Positions 37,137-49,408 of a stretch of DNA of 64,000 nucleotides are shown piece by piece (the first letter of the stretch is position 1; each line of letters starts with the position of its first letter). This DNA is from Citrobacter amalonaticus Y19. Its GTDB lineage: Bacteria; Pseudomonadota; Gammaproteobacteria; Enterobacterales; Enterobacteriaceae. Below the pieces are notes generated by a model, which was not told where the DNA came from, did not search any database, and saw nothing but the letters and a program-made list of their open reading frames with translations. Made by a program: the position numbers and the translations under genes. The DNA lies in contig NZ_CP011132.1 in the NCBI RefSeq assembly GCF_000981805.1, positions 4,774,001-4,838,000 of the forward strand. Reading direction: 5' to 3'.

Positions 37137-37147
37137 TCTGGCGCAGT

Positions 37148-37426
37148 GCCGGATGGCGACGCTAATGCGTCTTATCCGGCCTACTTTCTACCGTAGGCCT
37201 GATAAGCGAAGCGCCATCAGGCATTGAAGTGCCGATGGCGTATCCGGCCCGGTCCATACCGTAGGCCTGATAAGCGAAGCGCCATCAGGCATTAAAGTGC
37301 CGATAGTGTATCCGGCCCGATCCATACCGTAGGCCTGATAAGCGAAGCGCCATCAGGCATTGAAGTGCCGATGATGTATCCGACCCGGTCCATACCGTAG
37401 GCCTGATAAGCGTAGCGTCATCAGGA
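37148..37426. repeat. REP array with 68-bp tandem repeats after pgi
   Basis: After a first REP unit, CCGTAGGCCTGATAAGCG begins at 37191, 37259, 37327 and 37395, an exact 68-base period for about 3.5 copies. Each copy holds one REP hairpin plus a spacer TGAAGTGCCGATGGCGTATC with a few differences between copies. Confidence 0.92.
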
Positions 37427-37443
37427 AAATTAATAATGAAATG

Positions 37444-37470
37444 AGCCGATATTATTATCGGCTTTTTTTA
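37444..37470 (+). terminator. Terminator after pgi
   Basis: Stem AGCCGAT / ATCGGCT with a six-base loop and a run of seven T. Confidence 0.9.
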
Positions 37471-37679
37471 TAAGATAATTCCGGTTGTCCGTGTTGTTTC
37501 CCACAATTCTATATTGAGCATAATCCTAAAATAATAAATAACCGCAAAATAACTCCGTGTTATTTTAGGATAATACGGATCCTTTAGCTAAATATATTTA
37601 ATGTTAACATGTTGTTTTTAATGGTTATTATTATTTTTATAAAAATGAATTGTTCAGCAAAAGTCCAATTATCCTAAAA
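37471..37679 (+). promoter_or_regulatory. yjbEFGH upstream region with RcsAB-like box and ATCCTAAAA repeats
   Basis: TAAGATAATTCCGG at 37471-37484 matches 10 of 14 positions of the RcsAB box consensus (TAAGAATATTCCTA), in line with known Rcs control of yjbEFGH in E. coli, though it lies about 300 bases from yjbE. TAATCCTAAAATAA (37521-37534), its inverse TTATTTTAGGATAA (37560-37573) and TTATCCTAAAA (37669-37679) are a further repeated motif of unknown binding factor. The rest of the 320-base gap is AT-rich and gene-free. Confidence 0.5.
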
Positions 37680-37790
37680 CCCTCTTGCTATTTCCCCCTG
37701 CCGTAATTCGCATGCTTTAGTTGTGTATACTCGATCCCGCCCGAAACGCTTTTGGGTAAATCTCCATTCATTCAATGAAGGGAAATTGTT

Positions 37791-38033
37791 ATGAAAAAAG
37801 TTCTGTATGGCATTTTTGCCATATCTGCGCTTGCGGCGAGTTCTGTCTATGCAGCCCCCGTTCAGGTGGGTGAAGCGGCAGGGTCGGCAGCAACGTCGGT
37901 GTCGGCGGGTAGCTCCTCCGCATCCAGCGTGAGCACCGTAAGTTCGGCGGTGGGTGTCGCTCTCGCGGCAACCGGCGGCGGTGATGGTTCCAATACCGGG
38001 ACCACCACCACAACCACCACCAGTACCCAGTAA
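37791..38033 (+). CDS. yjbE: Small secreted protein YjbE
   Basis: An 80-residue protein with an N-terminal signal peptide ([20 protein letters not shown], cleavage after AYA at about residue 22). The mature part is low complexity: Ala/Ser/Val rich, then Gly and a Thr-rich tail ending [10 protein letters not shown]. First gene of yjbEFGH, an exopolysaccharide-associated operon related to gfcABCD in E. coli. GAAGGGAAATTG precedes the ATG. Molecular role unknown. Confidence 0.93.
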   Translation: MKKVLYGIFAISALAASSVYAAPVQVGEAAGSAATSVSAGSSSASSVSTVSSAVGVALAATGGGDGSNTGTTTTTTTSTQ

Positions 38034-38096
38034 GATCGGTACATTTAATCCTAACCACACTTCGGTGTGGTTATTTTGCCCCTCTGGAGAAGAGTC

Positions 38097-38735
38097 GTGA
38101 AGCGACCTGCACTCATACTACTTTGCCTGCTGTTACAGGCATGCTCAGCCACCACAAAGCAACTGGGCAACTCACTGTGGGACAGTCTGTTTGGCACGCC
38201 CGGCGTACAGCTAACGGATGATGACATTCAAAACATGCCCTACGCCAGCCAGTACATGCAGCTTAACGGCGGGCCGCAGCTGTTTGTGGTGCTCGCTTTC
38301 GCAGAGAACGGGCAGCAGAAATGGGTGACGCAGGATCAGGCCACTCTCGTGACTCAGCACGGTCGTCTGGTGAAGACGCTGCTTGGCGGCGACAACCTTA
38401 TCGACGTGAATAACCTCGCGAATGACCCGCTGAATAAACCGAATCAGATAGTCGACGGCGCCACCTGGACCCGCACGATGGGCTGGACCGAATACCAGCA
38501 GGTGCGCTATGCCACCGCGCGTTCGGTCTTTAGATGGGATGGCAACGACACGGTAAACGTCGGCAGCGAAAAGACCCCGGTTCGCGTGCTGGATGAAGCC
38601 GTCACGACCGATCAAGCACGCTGGCATAACCGTTACTGGGTTGATGACGAAGGGCAAATCCGCCAGTCGGAGCAGTATTTGGGCGCGAACTATTTCCCGG
38701 TGAAAACCACGCTGATTAAGGCGGCAAAATCATGA
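38097..38735 (+). CDS. yjbF: Outer-membrane lipoprotein YjbF (GfcB family)
   Basis: A 212-residue lipoprotein, same length as E. coli YjbF. The signal peptide ends in the lipobox LQAC, so the mature protein starts at Cys17. GTG at 38097 is the start, chosen because CTGGAG lies about 8 bases upstream and the product begins MKRPALILLC. The stop overlaps the yjbG ATG (ATGA). Confidence 0.93.
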   Translation: MKRPALILLCLLLQACSATTKQLGNSLWDSLFGTPGVQLTDDDIQNMPYASQYMQLNGGPQLFVVLAFAENGQQKWVTQDQATLVTQHGRLVKTLLGGDNLIDVNNLANDPLNKPNQIVDGATWTRTMGWTEYQQVRYATARSVFRWDGNDTVNVGSEKTPVRVLDEAVTTDQARWHNRYWVDDEGQIRQSEQYLGANYFPVKTTLIKAAKS

Positions 38736-39469
38736 TGAAACGGACTATTGCGGCGCTGATCTTCAGTTTGAGCGCGTCATCTGTTTTTGCTGCGGGAACC
38801 GTTAAGGTCTTTAGCACCGGTAGCGCGGAACCGAAAACGCTTACCGGCGCTGAACATCTTATCGACCTGGTGGGACAACCCAGGCTGGCGAACAGCTGGT
38901 GGCCAGGCGCGGTGATCGCGGAAGAGAACGCGACCGTGACAGCGCAGAGTCAGCAGCAGGCGTTGCTGGGGCGTCTGGCGACGTTAAGCGGCGAAGAGAG
39001 CGCAGAGGATGCCGCCGCCATTAACGCGCTGCGCCAGCAGATTCAGGCGCTGAAGGTGACCGGTCGACAGTCGGTAAACCTCGATCCGGACATAGTGCGG
39101 GTCAGCGAGCGCGGCAATCCGCCATTGCAGGGCAACTACACGCTGTGGGTGGGCGAGCAGCCGACTGAGGTCATGCTCTTTGGTCTGATAAGCCGTCCCG
39201 GAAAGCAGCCGTTTATGCCGGGACGCGACGTCGTCAGCTATCTCGAGGGACAAGAGCGGCTCAGCGGCGCCGATCGCAGCTATGCATGGGTGGTTTATCC
39301 CGATGGACGAACGCAGAAAGTGCCGGTTGCGTACTGGAATAAGCGTCACGTTGAGCCGATGCCCGGCAGCATCATTTTTGTCGGGCTGGATGATTCGCTC
39401 TGGAGCCGCGAACCGGACGCGCTGAACGCCGATATTCTTCACACCCTGACGCAGCGGATACCCGAATAA
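38732..39469 (+). CDS. yjbG: Periplasmic protein YjbG (GfcC family)
   Basis: A 245-residue protein with a cleavable signal peptide (SSVFA at about residue 20). The C-terminal half ([31 protein letters not shown]) has the beta-grasp/SLBB-like character of GfcC and of capsule export proteins. Translationally coupled on both sides: ATGA overlap with yjbF and TAATG with yjbH. Confidence 0.93.
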   Translation: MMKRTIAALIFSLSASSVFAAGTVKVFSTGSAEPKTLTGAEHLIDLVGQPRLANSWWPGAVIAEENATVTAQSQQQALLGRLATLSGEESAEDAAAINALRQQIQALKVTGRQSVNLDPDIVRVSERGNPPLQGNYTLWVGEQPTEVMLFGLISRPGKQPFMPGRDVVSYLEGQERLSGADRSYAWVVYPDGRTQKVPVAYWNKRHVEPMPGSIIFVGLDDSLWSREPDALNADILHTLTQRIPE

Positions 39470-41565
39470 TGAAAAAAACACATCTGCTTAGCTTACTGGC
39501 GCTGGGCATCAGCGCCGCCTGCCATGCCGAAACGTATCCGTCGCCGATTGGGCCCTCCCAGTCGGATTTTGGCGGCGTGGGATTATTACAGACCCCAACC
39601 GCGCGCATGGCGCGTGAAGGGGAATTGAGTCTTAACTATCGCGATAACGATCAGTACCGTTACTACTCCGCGTCCGTGCAGCTTTTCCCCTGGCTGGAAA
39701 CCACGCTGCGCTACACCGACGTGCGGACCAAAAAGTACAGCAGCGTCGAGTCGTTCTCCGGCGATCAGACCTACAAAGATAAGGCGTTCGATCTGAAGTT
39801 GCGGCTGTGGGAAGAGAGTTACTGGACGCCGCAGGTGTCGGTCGGCGCGCGGGATATCGGCGGGACCGGCCTGTTCGATGCGGAATACCTCGTGGCGAAT
39901 AAAGCCTGGGGACCGTTTGATTTCTCGCTTGGCCTCGGCTGGGGGTATCTGGGAACCAGCGGTAACGTTAGCAATCCGCTCTGTTCGTACAGCGATAAAT
40001 ATTGCTACCGTGATAACAGTTATAAACAGGCTGGCTCCATTGACGGCAGTCAGATGTTCCACGGTCCGGCGTCGCTGTTTGGCGGTGTTGAGTACCAGAC
40101 GCCGTGGCAACCGCTGCGACTGAAGCTGGAATATGAGGGCAACAACTACCAGCAGGATTTTGCGGGCAAGCTGGAACAGAAAAGCAAGTTTAACGTCGGC
40201 GCCATTTACCGCGTCACCGATTGGGCCGACGTTAACCTCAGCTACGAACGCGGCAATACCTTTATGTTTGGGGTGACGCTGCGAACCAACTTCAACGACT
40301 TACGACCGTCGTATAACGATAACGCGCGGCCGAAATACCAGCCGCAGCCGCAGGACTCGATCCTGCAACACTCGGTGGTGGCAAACCAACTGACGCTGCT
40401 GAAATACAACGCCGGACTGGCTGACCCGCAGATTCAGGTGAAGGGCGACACGCTGTATGTGACCGGCGAGCAGGTGAAATACCGCGACTCACGTGAAGGG
40501 ATCGAACGGGCAAATCGGATCGTCATGAACGATCTCCCGGAGGGGATCCGCACGATCCGCGTGACGGAAAACCGCCTCAACCTGCCGCAGGTGACCACTG
40601 AAACGGACGTCAGCAGCCTGAAACGCCATCTGGAAGGCGAACCGCTGGGGCAGGAAACGCCGCTGGCGCAAAAACGCCTTGAGCCGATAGTGCCGGAAAG
40701 TACCGAACAGGGCTGGTATATCGACAAATCGCGCTTCGATTTCCATCTCGATCCGGTGCTGAACCAGTCCGTGGGCGGGCCGGAAAACTTCTACATGTAC
40801 CAGTTGGGCGTAATGGCGACGGCGGATCTGTGGGTCACCGACCACCTGCTGACCACCGGCAGCCTGTTTGGCAACCTCGCCAATAACTACGATAAATTTA
40901 ACTACACCAACCCGCCGAACGATTCGAAGTTGCCGCGCGTACGTACCCGCGTGCGTGAATATGTGCAGAACGACGTTTACGTGAATAACCTGCAGGCCAA
41001 CTACTTCCAGTACTTCGGTAATGGTTTCTATGGTCAGGCCTACGGCGGCTATCTTGAAACCATGTACGGCGGGGCGGGAGCGGAAGTGTTGTACCGTCCG
41101 GTCGACAGCAACTGGGCGTTTGGGCTGGATGCCAACTACGTGAAGCAGCGTGACTGGCGCAGCGCGCAGGACATGATGAAATTCACCGACTACAGCGTGA
41201 AGACCGGACACCTGACGGCCTACTGGACGCCGTCATTTGCCCAGGACGTGCTGGTGAAAGCGAGCGTGGGTCAGTACCTGGCAGGCGATAAGGGCGGCAC
41301 GCTGGATATCTCTAAACGTTTCGACAGCGGCGTGGTGGTCGGTGGTTACGCCACCCTCACTAACGTCTCGCCGGATGAGTACGGCGAAGGGGATTTCACC
41401 AAAGGCGTTTATGTGTCGATTCCGCTGGATCTCTTCTCTACCGGCCCGACCCGCAGCCGTGCGGCAGTGGGCTGGACGCCGCTGACGCGTGACGGGGGCC
41501 AGCCGCTCGGACGTAAGTTCCAGCTGTATGACATGACCAGCGATAAAAGCGTGAATTTCCGCTGA
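39469..41565 (+). CDS. yjbH: Outer-membrane lipoprotein-like beta-barrel YjbH (GfcD family)
   Basis: A 698-residue exported protein with signal peptide (ISAACHA), an N-terminal barrel region ([20 protein letters not shown], many alternating aromatic strands) and a second barrel-like half after residue 430, ending in an aromatic-rich strand [12 protein letters not shown]. YjbH homologues act with YjbEFG in polysaccharide secretion or modification. Last gene of the operon; a BIME follows. Confidence 0.93.
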   Translation: MKKTHLLSLLALGISAACHAETYPSPIGPSQSDFGGVGLLQTPTARMAREGELSLNYRDNDQYRYYSASVQLFPWLETTLRYTDVRTKKYSSVESFSGDQTYKDKAFDLKLRLWEESYWTPQVSVGARDIGGTGLFDAEYLVANKAWGPFDFSLGLGWGYLGTSGNVSNPLCSYSDKYCYRDNSYKQAGSIDGSQMFHGPASLFGGVEYQTPWQPLRLKLEYEGNNYQQDFAGKLEQKSKFNVGAIYRVTDWADVNLSYERGNTFMFGVTLRTNFNDLRPSYNDNARPKYQPQPQDSILQHSVVANQLTLLKYNAGLADPQIQVKGDTLYVTGEQVKYRDSREGIERANRIVMNDLPEGIRTIRVTENRLNLPQVTTETDVSSLKRHLEGEPLGQETPLAQKRLEPIVPESTEQGWYIDKSRFDFHLDPVLNQSVGGPENFYMYQLGVMATADLWVTDHLLTTGSLFGNLANNYDKFNYTNPPNDSKLPRVRTRVREYVQNDVYVNNLQANYFQYFGNGFYGQAYGGYLETMYGGAGAEVLYRPVDSNWAFGLDANYVKQRDWRSAQDMMKFTDYSVKTGHLTAYWTPSFAQDVLVKASVGQYLAGDKGGTLDISKRFDSGVVVGGYATLTNVSPDEYGEGDFTKGVYVSIPLDLFSTGPTRSRAAVGWTPLTRDGGQPLGRKFQLYDMTSDKSVNFR

Positions 41566-41572
41566 GGTTGTT

Positions 41573-41641
41573 TTGCCGGATGGCGCTGCGCTTATCCGGC
41601 CTACATTCCCGTAGGCCCGGTAAGCGAAGCGCCACCGGGCG
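41573..41641. repeat. BIME after yjbH
   Basis: Two inverted REP units, GCCGGATGGCGCTGCGCTTA and GTAGGCCCGGTAAGCGAAGC, immediately after the stop codon. Confidence 0.9.
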
Positions 41642-41738
41642 ATTCTTCTGGTTTGCATAAAACATAAACAAAAAATATAGATCCCCGTCACATTTTTGCG
41701 TTATACAGGAACCTCACTACTGAGAACGAGGTGCTGTT

Positions 41739-42149
41739 ATGACGTCACTCTCTCGTCCGCGCGTGGAGTTTATCTCCACGATCCTACAGACCGTGTTGAA
41801 CCTTGGGCTGTTGAGTCTGGGCATGATCCTGGTCGTATTCCTCGGTAAAGAGACGCTGCATCTGGCAGATGTGCTCTTCGCGCCTGAACAGGCCAGCAAG
41901 TACGAGCTGGTGGAAGGGCTGGTTGTTTACTTTCTCTATTTCGAATTTATTGCGCTGATTGTGAAGTACTTTCAGTCAGGCTTTCACTTTCCGCTGCGCT
42001 ATTTTATTTATATCGGGATCACCGCGATTGTCCGGCTGATTATTGTCGATCACAAGTCCCCTCTCGATGTGCTGATCTATTCGGCGGCAATCCTGCTACT
42101 GGTGATCACACTCTGGATGTGTAATTCAAAACGCTTAAAGCGCGAGTAG
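41739..42149 (+). CDS. psiE: Phosphate-starvation-inducible membrane protein PsiE
   Basis: A 136-residue protein with four hydrophobic helices (about 13-34, 58-78, 84-103, 110-130), the length of E. coli PsiE. In E. coli it is induced by phosphate starvation under PhoB and cAMP-CRP. GAACGAGGTGCTG precedes the ATG. The neighbouring xylE of E. coli K-12 is absent; malG follows. Confidence 0.92.
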   Translation: MTSLSRPRVEFISTILQTVLNLGLLSLGMILVVFLGKETLHLADVLFAPEQASKYELVEGLVVYFLYFEFIALIVKYFQSGFHFPLRYFIYIGITAIVRLIIVDHKSPLDVLIYSAAILLLVITLWMCNSKRLKRE

Positions 42150-42360
42150 GTCGGATAAGGCAATGTGTGTCGTGGTTGCCTGATGGCGCTGCGCTTATCA
42201 GGCCTACTATGGGCTGGAGCGCGAGAAAAAAGTGAGTAGGTCGGATAAGGCAATGTGTGTTGTGGTTGCCTGATGGCGCTGCGCTTATCAGGCCTACTAT
42301 GGGCTGGAGCGCGAGAAAAAAGTGAGTAGGTCGGATAAGGCAACGCTGCCATCCGGCAGA
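42146..42360. repeat. REP array with 90-bp tandem repeats after psiE
   Basis: GTAGGTCGGATAAGGCAATG starts at 42146 and 42236, and a partial third copy starts at 42326, an exact 90-base period. The two full copies differ at a single visible base (TGTGTCGTG versus TGTGTTGTG). Each contains a REP unit and the spacer GGGCTGGAGCGCGAGAAAAA; the first copy overlaps the psiE stop. Confidence 0.92.
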
Positions 42361-42361
42361 T

Positions 42362-42388
42362 AAAAAAAAGGCGCTCCGAGGAGCGCCG
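42362..42388 (-). terminator. Terminator of the malEFG operon
   Basis: Stem GGCGCTC / GAGCGCC; on the minus strand it is followed by eight T residues. Confidence 0.9.
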
Positions 42389-42455
42389 AATTACAGTCAC
42401 AAGTTGGATAAAACAAGTTGAGGGTGCAGTGGCATTACAGGGACTTCGATGAAAC

Positions 42456-43346
42456 TTAACCTTTGACTCCGCCCGCCGTCAGGCCGTTGACCAGCCAGCG
42501 CTGCGCCAGCAGGAAGACCAGGGTGATCGGAATCGCAGACAGCACGGCCGCAGCGGCAAAATCGCCCCACAGGTAGTTTTGCGGGTTGAGGTATTGCTGC
42601 ATCCCGACGGCCAGGGTGTAACTGTCCACATCACGTAGCAACAGTGAGGCAACCGGCACTTCGGTAATGGCGGCAATGAACGACAAAATAAAGACCACCG
42701 CCAGAATCGGCACCGACAGCGGCAACAGCACCAGGCGGAACGCCTGCCACGGGGTTGCGCCATCCAGTGCGGCCGCTTCTTCAAGCGACCCGTCGATGGT
42801 TTCGAAATAGCCTTTGATGGTCCACACATGCAGTGCGATACCGCCGAGATAGGCGAAGATCACCCCGCCGTGGGTGTTCAGACCGATAAACGGAATGTAC
42901 TGACCAAGGCGATCAAACAACGCGTACAACGCGACCAGCGACAGCACCGCCGGGAACATCTGGAAAATCAGCATCCCTTTGAGCAACGTGGCTTTACCGG
43001 GGAAACGCATACGGGCAAAGGCGTAGGCGCAGGTCGTAGACAGCGCCACGATGCCAATCGCGGTGATCCCGGCGATTTTCACCGAGTTCCACAGCCATAA
43101 CAGAACCGGGAAGGGGGGCGGCGTGATGCGGCCATCAGCATGTTCAACGCTGAAGCCCAGCGCCAGCCGCCAGTGCTCCCAGGAGATGGTTTCCGGGATC
43201 AGGCTGCCGGTGGCAAAGTTACCTTCGCGCAGTGAGATGGCGATAACCATCAGCAGCGGAAACATGATCGCCGCGATAAAAATCAGGAGTAACAGGTGCG
43301 TCGTGAAGAGACGCAGCTTTTGAGATTTCGGTTGTACCATAGCCAT
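42456..43346 (-). CDS. malG: Maltose ABC transporter permease MalG
   Basis: Inner-membrane subunit of MalFGK2, 296 residues with six spans, as in E. coli. The EAA loop that docks on MalK is [21 protein letters not shown] near residue 195 (shown in part: [15 protein letters not shown]). ATG 43346 follows AAGGAGTAAAAAAATT. An extra 154-base gap separates it from malF, filled by a repeat element; the E. coli gap is much shorter. Confidence 0.96.
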   Translation of the reverse strand: MAMVQPKSQKLRLFTTHLLLLIFIAAIMFPLLMVIAISLREGNFATGSLIPETISWEHWRLALGFSVEHADGRITPPPFPVLLWLWNSVKIAGITAIGIVALSTTCAYAFARMRFPGKATLLKGMLIFQMFPAVLSLVALYALFDRLGQYIPFIGLNTHGGVIFAYLGGIALHVWTIKGYFETIDGSLEEAAALDGATPWQAFRLVLLPLSVPILAVVFILSFIAAITEVPVASLLLRDVDSYTLAVGMQQYLNPQNYLWGDFAAAAVLSAIPITLVFLLAQRWLVNGLTAGGVKG

Positions 43347-43371
43347 AATTTTTTTACTCCTTAACATCGCT

Positions 43372-43491
43372 CCAGGCTATTTCACTTGCCATTCTGAACG
43401 CTGGCAGTGCTCAGAATCCTCACGTACTGCGTGTACGCTCCGGTTCTTCCGCGCTGGCAGCATCCAGACTGGCTGCGCCAATTACGCCTGG
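43372..43491. repeat. Intergenic element with CCAGGC...GCCTGG ends (malF-malG copy)
   Basis: A 120-base element occupies nearly the whole malF-malG junction. Its ends CCAGGC (43372) and GCCTGG (43486) are inverted repeats; inside are CGTAC/GTACG (43423-43437) and two copies of CGCTGGCAG. It shares its ends and the AATCCTCA block with the aceB-aceA element at 2046-2152. Confidence 0.6.
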
Positions 43492-43500
43492 TAATTCTGA

Positions 43501-45045
43501 TTAATCAAACTTCATGCGTGTGGCTTTCAGGTTCACGATGGCAAGCGCACCGACCAGCAGGAAGATCAGCGTGGCGATTGCCGCCGCCAGGCCGAAGTCC
43601 TGGCCACCGCCGCCTTCAAAGGCGATGCGGTAGGTGTAGCTCACTAACAGGTCGGTATACCCGGCTGGCGTGGTCGTTCCGAGACGATCCGGACCGCCGT
43701 TGGTCAACAGCTGAATCAGCACGAAGTTGTTAAAGTTAAAGGCAAAGCTGGCGATCATCAGCGGCGTCAGCGGCTTAATCAACAGCGGGAGCGTAATCTT
43801 AAAGAAGTTCTGGAACGGACCGGCACCATCCATTGCCGATGCCTCGTACAGGTCGTCCGGTATCGCTTTCAGCAGACCCATGCACAGGATCATCATGTAC
43901 GGGTAGCCCAGCCAGGTATTGACGATAATAATCATCGAACGCGCGGTGGTCGGGTCGCTGAACCACGCTGGCTTGATGCCAAACAGCGCGCTTAGCATCA
44001 TGTTGATTTCACCAAAGCTCTGGTTGAACAGCCCTTTGAAAATCAGAATCGAGATAAACGACGGTACGGCGTACGGCAGAATCAGCAGGACGCGGTAAAT
44101 CGCTTTACCTTTTAGCGACTCCCACTGCACGAGACACGCCAGCACCATCCCGACCGCCACGGTCAGGATGACGGTGAGCACCGAGAACACCACGGTCCAG
44201 ACGAAGATGGCGAAAAACGGCTTCTGGATCCCTTCGTCAGTGAAGACGCGGGTAAAGTTATCCCAGCCGATGGTCACGGTGTAGCCCGGACTGAGCTTTT
44301 CGTCACCCCAGTTACCGTCTGCATTGATGGACTGGTAGTAGCCAATGTCGTTATTGGGACGGTACTTCACGCCGCTCTGGTTGTTGGTCAACATGCCGTC
44401 ATCGGCGAGTGTGTACAGCGGCTGCGTGCCGGAGAACTGGCGCAGCGAGCTCATGATCACTTTGCTGTCATCGGGCAGCACGGCGGTAATCTGGTTCAGC
44501 GCCTGGCGATTCTGGGTGATGATGCGCAGCGTCGCGCGCTCGCCTTCTGGCAGGGCGTCTGTTTCTTTCAGCGCCAGCTTTTGTTCGCTGCCAAATTTAA
44601 AGGCGTCGGAGAGGTAATTCTTGCCGGTTTCGCCGTCGGTGAGGGCCAGTTGCCACTCTTCACCGGCCGGATAGAGCCCGAAGTTATAGGATTTACCCGC
44701 CTGATACGAGCGGTCCATTAGCACCTGTTGGGCGCGTTCAAAAGTCAGCTGGTTGGTGCTGCTGTAGTTGGTAAAGGCAATGGCGATGGTGCAAATCAGC
44801 GGGAACAGCACGAACAGCCCCATGCCCGCCATGCCAGGATAAACGTAGCGCCAGGCGTAGGTCTTACGGTTGGCGAAAATGTACAGGCCAGCAGAGCTTA
44901 AAATCAGCGTCATGATGGCGAACAGATATTCCCCTTGTGCATACATTAAAACAACAAGGTAACCCACCAGCAGGCCCAGCAGACCAATTACGGACCACTT
45001 CAGCGTGTCGCTTTGCCACCAGTGACTCTTTTTAACGGCATCCAT
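43501..45045 (-). CDS. malF: Maltose ABC transporter permease MalF
   Basis: A 514-residue permease, same length as E. coli, with eight spans and the large periplasmic P2 loop (about residues 93-275) that contacts maltose-binding protein. The EAA loop YEASAMDGAGPFQNFFKITLP lies near residue 400 (in part: YEASAMDGAGPFQNF). It pairs with MalG and carries maltose and maltodextrins. REP sequences separate it from malE. Confidence 0.97.
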   Translation of the reverse strand: MDAVKKSHWWQSDTLKWSVIGLLGLLVGYLVVLMYAQGEYLFAIMTLILSSAGLYIFANRKTYAWRYVYPGMAGMGLFVLFPLICTIAIAFTNYSSTNQLTFERAQQVLMDRSYQAGKSYNFGLYPAGEEWQLALTDGETGKNYLSDAFKFGSEQKLALKETDALPEGERATLRIITQNRQALNQITAVLPDDSKVIMSSLRQFSGTQPLYTLADDGMLTNNQSGVKYRPNNDIGYYQSINADGNWGDEKLSPGYTVTIGWDNFTRVFTDEGIQKPFFAIFVWTVVFSVLTVILTVAVGMVLACLVQWESLKGKAIYRVLLILPYAVPSFISILIFKGLFNQSFGEINMMLSALFGIKPAWFSDPTTARSMIIIVNTWLGYPYMMILCMGLLKAIPDDLYEASAMDGAGPFQNFFKITLPLLIKPLTPLMIASFAFNFNNFVLIQLLTNGGPDRLGTTTPAGYTDLLVSYTYRIAFEGGGGQDFGLAAAIATLIFLLVGALAIVNLKATRMKFD

Positions 45046-45085
45046 GGGGATCTTCCTCTACAACGGTGAAATCTTGTCGTAAATG

Positions 45086-45161
45086 TGCCGGATGGCGGCA
45101 TAAATGCCTTATCAGGCCTACAGGCGTTTGTAGGCCTGATAAGCGTAGCGCCATCAGGCAC
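45086..45161. repeat. BIME between malE and malF
   Basis: Two inverted REP units in the malE-malF gap. In E. coli the REP at this position stabilises the malE part of the mRNA and helps explain the large excess of MalE over MalF/MalG; conservation of the position suggests the same here. Confidence 0.93.
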
Positions 45162-45171
45162 ATCGACAGCA

Positions 45172-46660
<1,489 letters not shown>

Positions 46661-46730
46661 AGTGAATCCCGCATAGTCAGGCCATCATGAATGTTGCTGT
46701 CAATGACAGGTTGTAACGAAGGGAGAAGGC

Positions 46731-47840
46731 ATGGCGAGCGTACAGCTGCGAAATGTAACGAAAGCCTGGGGTGACGTGGTGGTATCGAAAGATATCAATC
46801 TCGACATTCACGAAGGGGAATTCGTGGTGTTTGTTGGACCGTCAGGCTGCGGCAAATCGACCCTGCTCCGTATGATTGCCGGACTTGAAACGATTACCAG
46901 CGGAGACCTCTATATTGGGGAAACCCGCATGAACGATATCCCACCTGCGGAACGTGGCGTCGGTATGGTCTTCCAGTCCTACGCGCTCTATCCCCATTTA
47001 TCCGTTGCCGAAAATATGTCGTTTGGCCTGAAACTGGCGGGCGCGAAAAAAGAGGTGATGAATCAGCGTGTTAACCAGGTTGCGGAAGTACTGCAACTGG
47101 CGCACCTGCTGGAGCGTAAACCGAAAGCCCTCTCGGGGGGGCAGCGCCAGCGTGTGGCGATTGGCCGTACGCTGGTGGCGGAACCGCGCGTGTTCCTGCT
47201 CGATGAACCTCTCTCTAACCTCGATGCCGCGCTGCGTGTGCAGATGCGTATCGAGATCTCCCGTCTGCATAAGCGCCTTGGGCGCACGATGATCTACGTC
47301 ACCCACGATCAGGTCGAAGCGATGACGCTGGCCGACAAAATCGTGGTGCTGGACGCCGGTCGCGTTGCGCAGATCGGTAAACCGCTGGAACTGTATCACT
47401 ACCCGGCAGATCGCTTCGTCGCGGGCTTTATTGGTTCGCCGAAGATGAATTTCCTGCCGGTGAAAGTCACCGCGACCGCCATCGATCAGGTGCAGGTGGA
47501 ACTGCCGAACCGTCAGCACGTCTGGCTGCCGGTCGACAGCCGCGATGTGCAGGTGGGCGTAAACATGTCGCTAGGTATTCGTCCGGAACACCTGCTGCCC
47601 AGTGAAATCGCCGATGTCACGCTGGAAGGCGAGGTTCAGGTCGTCGAACAGCTTGGTCACGAAACACAGATTCATATCCAGATCCCCGCCATTCGTCAAA
47701 ACCTGGTGTATCGCCAGAGCGACGTGGTGTTGGTAGAAGAGGGCGCCACATTCGCTATTGGCCTGCCACCAGAGCGTTGTCATCTGTTCCGTGAAGATGG
47801 CACTGCATGTCGTCGGTTGCATAAAGAGCCAGGCGTTTAA
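46731..47840 (+). CDS. malK: Maltose transporter ATPase MalK
   Basis: ATP-hydrolysing subunit of MalFGK2, 369 residues. Walker [10 protein letters not shown] is at about 36-44, Q-loop [10 protein letters not shown] near 80, ABC signature LSGGQRQR near 134, Walker [13 protein letters not shown] near 153, and the C-terminal regulatory (TOBE) domain that binds MalT and EIIA-Glc follows. GAAGGGAGAAGGC precedes the ATG. First gene of malK-lamB-malM. Confidence 0.97.
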   Translation: MASVQLRNVTKAWGDVVVSKDINLDIHEGEFVVFVGPSGCGKSTLLRMIAGLETITSGDLYIGETRMNDIPPAERGVGMVFQSYALYPHLSVAENMSFGLKLAGAKKEVMNQRVNQVAEVLQLAHLLERKPKALSGGQRQRVAIGRTLVAEPRVFLLDEPLSNLDAALRVQMRIEISRLHKRLGRTMIYVTHDQVEAMTLADKIVVLDAGRVAQIGKPLELYHYPADRFVAGFIGSPKMNFLPVKVTATAIDQVQVELPNRQHVWLPVDSRDVQVGVNMSLGIRPEHLLPSEIADVTLEGEVQVVEQLGHETQIHIQIPAIRQNLVYRQSDVVLVEEGATFAIGLPPERCHLFREDGTACRRLHKEPGV

Positions 47841-47878
47841 GGCGTCCCATTAAAAAAAAGCGCAAAGCCCTACGGTGA

Positions 47879-49216
<1,338 letters not shown>

Positions 49217-49238
49217 TCCAGCACTAACCTGACGTAAC

Positions 49239-49256
49239 GAGGGGCGAAAGCCCCTC
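49239..49256 (+). promoter_or_regulatory. Stable hairpin with GAAA loop after lamB
   Basis: GAGGGGC / GCCCCTC closed by GAAA, without a T run. It probably limits 3' decay of lamB mRNA or acts as a weak attenuator ahead of malM. Confidence 0.65.
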
Positions 49257-49269
49257 CCAAACTGCTGCA

Positions 49270-49347
49270 ATGCCGAATGGCGCAAGCTTATCGGGTCTAC
49301 GGCACCAGTTTGTAGGCTGGATAAGGCGTCCGCCGCCATCCGGCATC
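49270..49347. repeat. BIME between lamB and malM
   Basis: Two inverted, somewhat degenerate REP units (GCCGAATGGCGCAAGCTTATC, seen in part, and TGTAGGCTGGATAAGGCG). Confidence 0.88.
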
Positions 49348-49408
49348 ATCTGGTTTAGCGCGCTATTGCCTGGCCACCGCTGAACCCACGCTTTCTGAGG
49401 TGATAACA

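Noticed and set aside
37191..37430. A CRISPR array.
   Set aside because: The 68-base periodic units are REP sequences with similar, not unique, spacers, and there are no cas genes.
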